In this document: piece after piece, positions 34,739 through 43,917 of the stretch
Layout of the letters: each line of letters opens with the position of its first letter
Position numbering within the stretch: position 1 is the first letter of the stretch
Source: Meandrina meandrites
Lineage: Eukaryota > Cnidaria > Anthozoa > Scleractinia > Meandrinidae
Assembly (NCBI GenBank): GCA_963693305.1
Contig: OY855913.1
Location: 3,461,001 to 3,525,000 of the forward strand
Length of the DNA: 64,000 nucleotides
Reading direction: 5' to 3'
Notes under the pieces: model-generated
Seen by the model: only the letters and a program-made list of their open reading frames with translations
Told to the model about the DNA's origin: nothing
Databases searched by the model: none
Translations under genes and position numbers: made by a program

Positions 34739-35722
34739 TTAAGTGGCTTCGGGTGCGACTTCATTCGTGCAGCAAGTGAGTACTAGTTTTAACGATCTCC
34801 GGTATTTTGTCAATCTCCACGCGTAGATGAATGCGTCGAGTGCCACCTTCACGAACATCATCTCATCCCCAATAGTGATAGCAGCAGATAAATCAAAAGC
34901 CTCTTGCAGAGTTTCCTGCTCCGCGTAAAATTTGATATGAAGTGTAATTAAATGAGGAAGAGAGCACACAATGAGAATTCCGGATAAAAACAAAGTTACA
35001 ATCGTAAACTGTCTCTCACTAATTTTGTTCGTTTGACGCTTACACGCATGTTCACCGACGTCTCGATTTCCAAAGCTGCCCCCACTTCCAAGCCGACGAG
35101 ATGCTTTGGCAAATTGGCGAAATGACCTCAAAAGCATGGCAGAACTGGTTATAAGCAAAACTGTTATCAGTGTCGAGTGAAGATGGAGATCTACTTGAAA
35201 TAATGTGGATTTGGGAACTCCAACGAACTGCAAAAGAATGAATCCAGTGAAGTACACCAACGAAAAGCCAACACAGCCGAGGACCCTACGTGTTGTCACA
35301 AACGAGCGATAGTAGTATGGGTATGTTATAGCGATGAACTGCGTCACAATAAGACCAAGAACAAGTAGAAACGACGAGTTGAGGCCCACATAAGACAAAC
35401 TATTTCCAACTTGGTTCAAGCTGTGATACGGCTCGCCTGGGGTAGGAGACCATTTTACATACCTTGTTACGCGATGCATTATAAAGAAAGGCTCAATAAA
35501 CAGACCTGTCGTTAAATCGACCAAGGCTAGAGCGATTATGAAATACGTAGCTGGTGTACGGAAGCATTTGAGAGGATCTTTGAAGATAGTGAATAGTAAT
35601 AATGCGTTACTTGTGATTGTTATTGGAGACAGAATTGCCAGGCAGATGGCAGTCGCGAGCTGAGTGTAAAGGTACAGACTGTAGTCTACTGAAGAAGAAC
35701 CAGACGAAGTGCTGTTGTTCAT
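34739..35722 (-). CDS. intronless class-A-like GPCR (array copy 7)
   Basis: 327 residues from MNNSTSSGSSS. The start matches family starts and has no upstream extension. Seven helices with TQFIAITYPYYYR after TM3, CSLP in TM6, DAFIYAWR in TM7 and a double Cys at helix 8 (LTCCTN). The tail stops at PEAT, about 20 residues earlier than paralogs, because of a stop codon where others continue; the sequence beyond remains similar to the paralogs' tail. The loop 1 tract matches copy 2 although the flanks and loop 3 match copy 5, so this is a mosaic. Ligand unknown. Confidence 0.87.
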   Translation of the reverse strand: MNNSTSSGSSSVDYSLYLYTQLATAICLAILSPITITSNALLLFTIFKDPLKCFRTPATYFIIALALVDLTTGLFIEPFFIMHRVTRYVKWSPTPGEPYHSLNQVGNSLSYVGLNSSFLLVLGLIVTQFIAITYPYYYRSFVTTRRVLGCVGFSLVYFTGFILLQFVGVPKSTLFQVDLHLHSTLITVLLITSSAMLLRSFRQFAKASRRLGSGGSFGNRDVGEHACKRQTNKISERQFTIVTLFLSGILIVCSLPHLITLHIKFYAEQETLQEAFDLSAAITIGDEMMFVKVALDAFIYAWRLTKYRRSLKLVLTCCTNEVAPEAT

Positions 35723-37838
35723 TACGTCAAAAAATCGTCGAAAAACCGAACCAAAATGTATTCTTTCCTTCTACAATTTGTCCAGATAAGTGTAAGCTGA
35801 TCGATGATTGATTGTTAAGATGTTATCTTTTTTCAAATTGTGGGTAATGTGCATCCAGTTTTGCTCAAAGACGCCCTGAATATTCCATTGAGTCACATTC
35901 ATGCAAGAGAACTAGTCTACCAAAGAGATGATTCCCACGACCTGATGATAGGTGATACTGACTACCTAGCTGTCGAGGTCTGTTTCAAACACGGAACAAA
36001 TGCTGGATATCGACCACTTGAAGGTATGACTTCTCCCTCGACTTGCAATAAAATATAGTGACCAGTGAGAAGGGAGACGACGATGAATCTAACTGTAGTT
36101 TTCTACACCAATGTCTGCCTTCATGGGTTGCCTTTTATTGTTGTCTTTGAGCTAAAAGGAAGTTTAAAAATTTCCTTCCTTACCTTTATTTCTTCTGAAT
36201 GCAAAGTTTACTCAGCAACAACGACGAATGACAAAAAATTGATAAAGTGGTCAGAAAGTGTCATTAACTTTTGCAGATGCTATGCCCTTTTAAGGAATGA
36301 ATTAGTTGGAATGTCATACATTTTCAATAGAAACTGACAGATTGAACATACTTTGTTTGCCTCCTAAATTACAAAAGAAATTTCTGGTAAGTCTTTCTTT
36401 ACATTAATTACTTCGTTTATATTCATTTTAAAATACAGTTTAAAATCGGAAGTAGTAATTTGTCAGCTTCAGTCAAAATTTCTTCAATTTGGCGAGTTTG
36501 AGAAAACGTTTGTTCACTCTAGCTAGAATTTCGGCCATGTACCAGTTTTCAGTTTTGATCCATGTCCACCGTGATAATTCCTGAACCTTTTGCTGCGTAA
36601 TGTGGTCAGTCCTATTTGCTTCTCGTTAATTCAACTGGGTTTCCTTTCTTCTCAAATGTAAAAACATCGAATGTTTGAAAATGCATTTTAGGGTCATTTT
36701 AATCTGATTTAAAAGAACCGCATTAAAATTACCACGGCCGTTCACTGAGCAGTTTTTCTCTCTCCCAGTGATTACAAAAATCATCTATATTATGCAAACT
36801 ATTCTCTCGTCTTGTAATGCCGCCTCTCATTTCGTTCACCCGCGATTAATTCTTGCTCTATAGACACACAGAGAGAATGCTCTAATCTGCTGAGTCTACA
36901 GTTGAGCCTAATTTTGCCGTTTCCATTCTTAGCATACGTGAAGTTACATCTATGCATGAGGGGGAGGATCTCTTGTAAATGTATAACGAGAATGGTCGTT
37001 GTACATTTGAGGGGTCACAAACAAATGCGTGTTTTGGTATCACTTGCAGGCTTTACGTCAAATTACCATATTGGCTGTTAATTGAGTCAGTACCATCAGT
37101 TACATGGCTTTTACCTAATTTAGTGATTCATTTAAGTTGATAGAAGAAGCTAAATAAGCTAGAAACCAGACCAGTAGGGGAAGACAAGGTGATCTGAACT
37201 TCCCGTATCCCGTACCTTTTACTCCCCGCGGTTTCCGCCTCTTTGTGTTATTTTTATCGCAAAATATTATGCAATGTTGCGAAATTTCCCCAATTTCTCC
37301 CGGTTCCCTCTACCTTGGGAATTTCACTTCCCACCCACTCTTCTCCCGCCGCCCGTAGAGTTCCCGCCTTCTTTCCCTCTTCCCCCCCCCCTCTCTCTCT
37401 CTTCTCCACCCCAAACCATGGGGACAATACTTTGGATATCTCGTTACCCAGGAGGGCTTCGTGAATCTTGCACCTGATCTAAAAATAAATAAAATACATT
37501 CGGAATTAAACCTGCACGAGCAGAGGCGGTTTGATGAAACTGCCCAAACGAAATGGATAAGAGTTCCACCCTCCCATTGGTGCCTTCGACGCGGTACAAC
37601 TTTTCCCGCCGGCGTTGTACGATTTAATTTCATGTCTCACACGAGTGAGACAATGTCGTGTTTCTAATAAAATAGTTATCAGAAGTCTTGGAGTACGCTT
37701 TTCAAATTTCACTTCAGTTGATTTCTTAACTGAACGACCAAAACAACCTCCAGAACACAAACGTAAATATTAAAAAAAAACACACAAAAAAAAAATATAT
37801 TAACTTCAGCTCATGCTAGAAGTTTTCTTTTGATAACC

Positions 37839-37912
37839 GTCAACCGTCAAAAGCCCTAAAATTTTACCGTCAGCCGTCAAGATCAGTAAAATTTAACCGT
37901 CAACCATCAAAG
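37839..37912 (+). repeat. short tandem motif cluster, probable transposon subterminal repeats
   Basis: Four spaced copies of AACCGTCAACCGTCAA/TACCGTCAGCCGTCAA separated by AAAATTTTA-like spacers. The layout resembles the subterminal repeats of the element at 51059-52387, but the sequence is different. The other end was not found. Confidence 0.5.
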
Positions 37913-37964
37913 CAACACCCCCATGGTTGTTGCAAAATGTCGGCATTCACCGCGTGTATTGGTA

Positions 37965-38680
37965 GGCTGCTTGTGTCCGTATGTAGGTGGTATGTCACTC
38001 GTATCTCTCTCGTTTTTATTCGTATGTTACTCGTGTGTATCTGCTTGTGTCCGTATGTAGGTGGTATGTCACTCGTATGTCACTCGTTTTTATTCGTATG
38101 TTACTCGTATGTATCTGCTTGTGTCCGTATGTAGGTGGTATGTCACTCGTATCTCTCTCGTTTTTATTCGTATGTTACTCGTGTGTATCTGCTTGTGTCC
38201 GTATGTAGGTGGTATGTCACTCGTATCTCTCTCGTTTTTATTCGTATGTTACTCGTATGTATCTGCTTGTGTCCGTATGTAGGTGGTATGTCACTCGTAT
38301 CTCTCTCGTTTTTATTCGTATGTTACTCGTGTGTATCTGCTTGTGTCCGTATGTAGGTGGTATGTCACTCGTATCTCTCTCGTTTGTATCCGTATATCAC
38401 TCGTATGTATCTGCTTGTGCCGTATGTAGGTGGTATGTCACTCGCCGGTATCTCTCTCGTTTTTATTCGTATGTTACTCGTGTGTATCTGCTTGTGTCCG
38501 TATGTAGGTGGTATGTCACTCGTATCTCTCTCGTTTTTATTCGCATGTCACTCGTTTGTATCCGTATATCACTCGTATGTATCTGCTTGTGCCGTCTGTA
38601 GGTGGTATGTCACTCGTATGTCACTCGTTTGTATATTTCGTATGTACCAGCATGTTCCCAATGTCACTCGTATGTTACCC
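37965..38680 (+). repeat. 74-bp minisatellite, about nine units
   Basis: Units begin GGTGGTATGTCACTCG at 37986, 38060, 38134, 38208, 38282, 38356, about 38429, 38507 and 38600, with small indels in the last ones. The internal subrepeat is TCGTATGT. Since 74 is not a multiple of three and no frame of the unit has a stop, overlapping open frames appear; these are an artefact of the repeat, not genes. One leftover unit lies at 40919-41040 in tandem unit 2. Confidence 0.9.
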
Positions 38681-38696
38681 GTCTATGTTAATTATA

Positions 38697-38757
38697 GTAG
38701 AGTGGAACCCCGTTAATACGGACACCAAGGGGGCATTTCAAATTGCCCTTATTATCT
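38697..38757 (+). mobile_element. truncated left end of the pogo-like element
   Basis: GAGTGGAACCCCGTTAATAC, then GGACACCA and about 30 further bases match 41057-41115. The match then breaks off into the 3' flank of copy 8. It is the internally deleted counterpart of the complete element in unit 2. Confidence 0.75.
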
Positions 38758-39266
38758 AGCGCTACTTTAAAGATTGCTCATAACATTGGACTCTGTCTTG
38801 TAATTGCTTCCCCTTGATGAGATAAAATGTAAATATCAGACACAACTGAAAGTTCTGTTCTGTGCCATCGCCTAACAATTTCTTCTAATGACGATACGCC
38901 ATTATAATCTGTCCAAAGATTTAGGAGTAATCAAACTACCAATATTCATTCAGTCATGCGGCTGAAGTTATCTAAAATCGACGAGAATATTAATACAGGG
39001 TCACATAAAAACCCGTCCCTACGACATTTTAAGGCCAATTGCAATAAGAGCCCAATTTCGAAGTTTTGGGTCTCTTTGCGGAAAACATTTCTATATTTTA
39101 TCACGAGAACGATATCTGGCGAACACCGTAACAATTGGACCACGTATTTTGGCGCCCTTTGCCATCATTCGATACAACACACAAATAGTATGCAGCGGTC
39201 TTTCTTTCGACAAACGGTCGAAAGTAATTTGACGTGGATTCTAAATGCGATTTGACGACGGCAAGT

Positions 39267-40364
39267 TCACTCTGTTGGTAAAGATCGAGGAAAAGCGTCC
39301 ATTGCAAAGATTTCAGTGGCTTCCAGTTCATTTTGATGCGCTCGGCACGTGATCACTAGTTTTAAAGACCGTCGGTATTTTGTCAGCCTCCACGCGAAGA
39401 TGAACGCATCCAATGCCACCTTCACGAACATCATCTCGTCCGCAATAGTGACCGCAGCAAACATGTCAAGCCTCTCCTGGCGGTTGAGTTTGCTGCTTCG
39501 TATAAAAGAGAATATGAACAGTAATGATATGAGGAAGAGTGCACACGACGAGAATTCCTGCCAAAAGCAAGTTCACCACTGTAAACTGCCTCTCACTAAT
39601 TCTGTTCGTTAGTTGAGGACTGCTCGCGTCTCGATTTTCTAAGCTTCGGGCGCTTTCAAAACGACGATATGCTTTGACATACTGACGATATGACCTCAAA
39701 AGCATGGTAGAACCAGTTATAAGCAAAATCGTGACAAGCGTCGCGTGAAGGTGGAGATCTACTAGCAATAGGGTTATTGTGGAAACTCCAACAAACTGCA
39801 ACAGAGTAAAACCGGTGAAGTACGCCAACGAGAAGCCAATACAGCTGAGGACCCTGCGTGTTGTTACGACTGAGCGATGGTGGTGCGGGTATAGGTAAGG
39901 TAGGTAAGGTAAAACTTTATTTATGCAGGGTGGCCCATTCAGCCTATTCATCGCTATAACAGGGTATGTTATAGCGATGAACTGCTCAAAATAAGACCAA
40001 GCACAAGCAGAAATGACATGTCGAGGCCCACAGTAGAGAGCCAAGTTCCAATTTGGAGCACCCTCTCGTACGGCTCACCTGGTGAATGGGACCATCGTAT
40101 ATAACTTGCCACACGGTAGATTATAAAGCAAGGCTCAATTAACAAGCCCGTCATTAAATCGACCAAGGCTAAAGCGACGATCAAATACGTAGCTGGTGAA
40201 CGGAAGCATTTCAGAGGATCTTTGAGGATAGTGAGTAGTAACAACACGTTACTAATGATTGTTATTGGTGATAGAACCGCCAGGGAGATGCCAGTAGCGA
40301 GCTGGGCATAAAGATACAATCTGTAGTCTGCAGATGAATTGGACGGCGAAGTGCTGTAACTCAT
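39267..40364 (-). pseudogene. class-A-like GPCR pseudogene (array copy 8)
   Basis: It is nearly identical to copy 9 (the other half of the tandem duplication) but broken at three places: a 75-bp insertion at 39893-39967 just after the TM3-end motif; a 1-bp deletion near 39984 (CTGCTC where copy 9 has CTGCGTC); and a 4-bp insertion near 39479 between TM6 and TM7. The insertion alone would keep frame, but the indels do not. Three open pieces remain (39969-40544, 39466-40044, 39267-39464). All canonical family motifs are still readable, so inactivation is recent. Confidence 0.9.
39893..39967 (-). mobile_element. 75-bp retroposon tail inserted in GPCR copy 8
   Basis: GGGTAT is present on both sides (39887-39892 and 39962-39967) as a target duplication. 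Read on the minus strand, the insert ends in ATAAATAAAGTTT followed by TTACC-type units, like the tail at 10497-10577. Its other end (39947-39961) is a perfect 15-bp inverted copy of receptor sequence at 39967-39981, leaving a 5-nt spacer. Confidence 0.75.
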
Positions 40365-40544
40365 GGCTTTATATATTGTATCTCCAGAAACTGTTTTACC
40401 AAATAGTGCCTTTGGCGTTAAATGCAATTTGTCATGTTGCAAATTGTCGATCTTTCTGACTCTTACAGTTGCACTAAAACATTGTCCTGTCTTGAATTCG
40501 AAATCAACGCGGCTAATTGCAGTTTCTGATTTCTCTTCCGTCAA

Positions 40545-42729
40545 GCTCAGCTTACCTTTTTGATGGGTGAATAATTTGATGGGTGAATAATAATTGAGCA
40601 GCTGTCGGCACTAAGCTTTCAAATGAGACGAGAAACGATGTAAGATATCAGCTCATTTAAGGTAGCACAGGCGTGTTCCTTAACTCGCGGTAGCATCTTA
40701 CCAGCAAAAGGTTCGAAACACGCCATTCCCTGTTCTGTTTGGCTCAGGAATAAAGTGCGAGAACTCAGTCTAATTAAGTGGATGAATACAATAAGTTGCA
40801 AGGTGAAATGATGACGTTACAATCCACCCATCCATCCATGCAGAATTCATTGTTTACTCAACCACTCTTTTCAGCGGTTTGTCTTAGTCGTTCATGCAAC
40901 AGGTTTCTCAACCTGTTTGTATTTGTATATTACTCGTATGTATCTACTTGTGTCCGTATGTAGGTGGTATTTCACTCTCACTCGTTTGTGTATTTCGTAT
41001 GCACCAGCATGTTCCCTATGTCACTCGTATGTTACCAGTCTCTGTTGATTATAGTAGAGTGGAACCCCGTTAATACGGACACCATCGGGGCATTTCAAAG
41101 TGTCCTTACTATCGGGTTGTCTGCATTAAGCGCACTCTCTGATAAAAAGTCACGGACACATGTTTTACCGATACATAGACTAAGGCAGACATTTTTACGG
41201 AAACAAAACTTCGTTGTTTTAATTGTACTGTAACTGGAACAAGTTTAAACTAGGGAAGCCTTATGGTCATTTATCATACTCTCGGACTTAAATTAACTTT
41301 GTAATCAGTTCTGTTCTTGAAATCACTTGAAAAAGTCCGTGACTATACAAGGAATAGAGCAGACATTTTTAAAACGTTATTGCATTTCTTGCGGTTTTAA
41401 CTATGGAAACCGTACGCTCATCTATACTCGTACTCTCGGACTAAAATTACTTTAGTGTTCTTGAGACTCAGGCTCGACAACGGACTCGTTTGAAAACGTC
41501 CGAGACTTTACTCTTTGCGGACACTGTGCGGATCCTTCGTTTGATTCACTATCCTCTGGCTAGGTGTGTCTGTCTGCATCGTTCAATTAGCTCGCCAAAA
41601 TTTGTCATTATATGACCAGGGTACAATATGTCTCGAATTAGCACATAATCGTGACTGACAGTGCACAGATAAACAGTGTCCGTAAAGCGGGGTTGACGAT
41701 GTACAAGAGTTTGTCACTCGGGACACAGGAAAGTGTACGTTGTCCGTATTGACCGGTGTCCGTATTGACCGGTGTCCGTAAAAAGCGGGCTAATTTTAGA
41801 GAAAATATCTGAGCTTTTCGTTGGGACAGACGAAACAACAACAAGAAACTTTATTTGCATGACTGTAAATTTGTTACAATATTGCAAAAGCGTGGAAGTA
41901 ATTAACTAATAAGGAAATTGTCCGTATTAAGCGGGTGTCCGTAGAGCGGGATTCCACCGTGTTTTAACCATCATCAAACACAAGTCGTTTGATTTTCATC
42001 TCGGACAATTTTTGTCATCAATTTTAATTTTCATTCACTGGTTACAGAAAACGTGATGAATAAATGAATACCGTATGAATTGTAAACGATATTTAAATTT
42101 TTTCTTAATTATCTAATACGCCGACCACTGTTCCACACCATTCGGTTTTCTTATTGCCAAGAACAGAAGAGCAAATGATCTTTAAGCGTGTTACAGCAAA
42201 CAGTATTAATACTTTGAAAACACTAGCGCTACTTTAAAAATTGCTCATAATATTGGACTCTGTCTTGTAATTGCTTCCCCTTGATGAGATAAAATGTAAA
42301 TATCAGACACAACTGAAAATTCTGTTCTGTGCCATCGCCTAACAATTACTTCTAACGACGATACGCCATTATAATCTGTCCAAAGATTTAGGAGTAATCA
42401 AACTACCAATATTCATTCAGTCATGCAGCTGAAGTTATCTAAAATGGACGAGAATATTAATACAGGGTCACATAAAAACCCGTCTCTACCACATTTTAAG
42501 GCCAATTGCAATAAGAGCCCAATTTTGAAGTTTTGGGTCTCTTTGCGGAAAACATTTCTATATTTTATCACGAGAACGATATCTGGCGAACACCGTAACA
42601 ATTGGACCACGTATTTTGGCGCCCTTCGCCATCATTTCGATACAACACACAAATGCAGCGGTCTTTCTTTCGACAAACGGTCGAAAGTAATTTGACGTGG
42701 ATTCTAAATGCAATTTGACGACGGCAAGT
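40545..42729. other. spacer between array copies 8 and 9
   Basis: It contains the 5' flank of copy 8, the duplication junction (40918/40919), one minisatellite unit, the pogo-like element and the 3' flank of copy 9. No gene is supported. Confidence 0.65.
41057..41960. mobile_element. non-autonomous pogo/Tigger-like DNA element
   Basis: The left end GAGTGGAACCCCGTTAATAC with GGACACC, and the right end in complement CGGTGGAATCCCGCTCTACG with GGACACC, form imperfect inverted repeats of the pogo/Tigger kind. Further GTCCGTATTGACCGGT units lie near 41737-41785. The interior (about 900 bp) has no transposase domain. Confidence 0.65.
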
Positions 42730-43917
42730 TCACTCTGTTGGTAAAGATCGAGGAAAAGCGTCCATTGCAAAGATTTCAGTGGCTTCCAGTTCATTTTGAT
42801 GCGCTCGGCACGTGATCACTAGTTTTAAAGACCGTCGGTATTTTGTCAGCCTCCACGCGAAGATGAACGCATCCAATGCCACCTTCACGAACATCGTCTC
42901 GTCCGCAATCGTGACCACAGCAAACAAGTCAAGCCTCTCTTGTTGAGTTTGCTGCTTCGTATAAAAGAGAATATGAACTGTAATGATATGAGGAAGAGTG
43001 CACACGACGAGAATTCCTGCCAAAAACAAGGTTACCACTGTAAACTGCCTCCCACTAATTCTGTTCGTTAGTTGAGGACTGCTCGCGTCTCGATTTTTTA
43101 AGCTTCGGGCGCTTTCTAAACGACAACATGCTTTGACATACTGACGATATGACCTCAAAAGCATGGCAGAACCAGTTATAAGCAAAATCGTGACAAGCGT
43201 CGCGTGAAGGTGGAGATCTATTAGCAATAGGGTTATTGTGGAAACTCCAACAAACTGCAACAGAGTAAAACCGGTGAAGTACGCCAACGAGAAGCCAATA
43301 CAGCCGAGGACCCTGCGTGTTGTTACGACTGAGCGATGGTGGTGTGGGTATGTTATGGCGACTAGCTGCGTCAAAATAAGACCAAGCACAAGCAGAAATG
43401 ACATGTCGAGGCCCACAGTAGAGAGCCAAGTTCCAAATTGGAGCACCCTTTCGTACGGCTCACCTGGTGAATGGGACCATTGTATATAACTTGCCACACG
43501 GTAGATTATAAAGCAAGGCTCAATTAACAAGCCCGTCATTAAATCGACCAAGGCTAAAGCGACGATCAAATACGTAGCTGGTGAACGGAAGCATTTCAGA
43601 GGATCTTTGAGGATAGTGAGTACTAACAACATGTTACTAATGATTGTTATTGGTGATAGAACCGCCAGGGAGATGCCAGTAGCGAGCTGGGCATAAAGAT
43701 ACAATCTGTAGTCTGCAGATGAATTGGACGGCGAAGTGCTGTAACTCATGGCTTTATATATTGTATCTCCAGAAATTGCTTTACCAAATAGTGCCTTTGG
43801 CGTTAAATACAATTTGTCATTTGTCGATCGTTCTCTTACAGTTGCACTAAAACATTGTCCTGTCTTGAATTCGAAATCAACGCGGCTAATTGCAGTTTTT
43901 GATTTCTCTTCCGTCAA
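42730..43917 (-). CDS. intronless class-A-like GPCR (array copy 9)
   Basis: The open frame is 395 residues. Met57 (43749, MSYSTSPSNSS) matches paralog starts; the 56-residue extension is also open, in part, in broken copy 8 and is probably leader sequence. Seven helices with TQLVAITYPHHHR after TM3, CTLP in TM6, DAFIFAWR in TM7 (Tyr changed to Phe) and ITCRAH at helix 8. The tail ends PRSLPTE, unlike the other groups. This is the intact partner of pseudogene copy 8, so it probably carries the function of the pair. Ligand unknown. Confidence 0.87.
   Translation of the reverse strand: MTEEKSKTAISRVDFEFKTGQCFSATVRERSTNDKLYLTPKALFGKAISGDTIYKAMSYSTSPSNSSADYRLYLYAQLATGISLAVLSPITIISNMLLVLTILKDPLKCFRSPATYLIVALALVDLMTGLLIEPCFIIYRVASYIQWSHSPGEPYERVLQFGTWLSTVGLDMSFLLVLGLILTQLVAITYPHHHRSVVTTRRVLGCIGFSLAYFTGFTLLQFVGVSTITLLLIDLHLHATLVTILLITGSAMLLRSYRQYVKACCRLESARSLKNRDASSPQLTNRISGRQFTVVTLFLAGILVVCTLPHIITVHILFYTKQQTQQERLDLFAVVTIADETMFVKVALDAFIFAWRLTKYRRSLKLVITCRAHQNELEATEIFAMDAFPRSLPTE

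Larger units (their letters stand above)
35723..39266. other. spacer between array copies 7 and 8
   Basis: It holds the 5' flank of copy 7 (with GATATCGACCACTTGAAG near 36007 and the GGTAAGTCTTTCTTTACATT segment near 36385), a pyrimidine-rich stretch (37280-37410), a cluster of CCGTCAACCGTCAAAA-like repeats at 37839-37912 that probably marks the end of another element, the 74-bp minisatellite, a pogo-like end and the 3' flank of copy 8. No gene is supported. Confidence 0.6.
37960..40918. repeat. recent tandem duplication, unit 1
   Basis: The unit consists of the minisatellite, a truncated pogo-like end, the 3' flank, receptor copy 8 and its 5' flank. It is followed at once by unit 2 (40919-45112), which has the same parts in the same order. 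The boundary is at CTCAACCTGTTT: at 40906-40917 it runs into minisatellite sequence, while at 45102-45113 the same words run into unrelated DNA. Receptor regions of the two units are nearly identical over about 2 kb. Confidence 0.85.

Noticed and set aside
37965..38680. CRISPR-like periodic repeat
   Set aside because: The repeats are contiguous without unique spacers and the DNA is eukaryotic; it is a minisatellite.
37937..38759. Series of overlapping 65-130 codon frames rich in Val, Tyr, Ser and Arg
   Set aside because: These are produced by the 74-bp minisatellite, which is stop-free in all plus frames.
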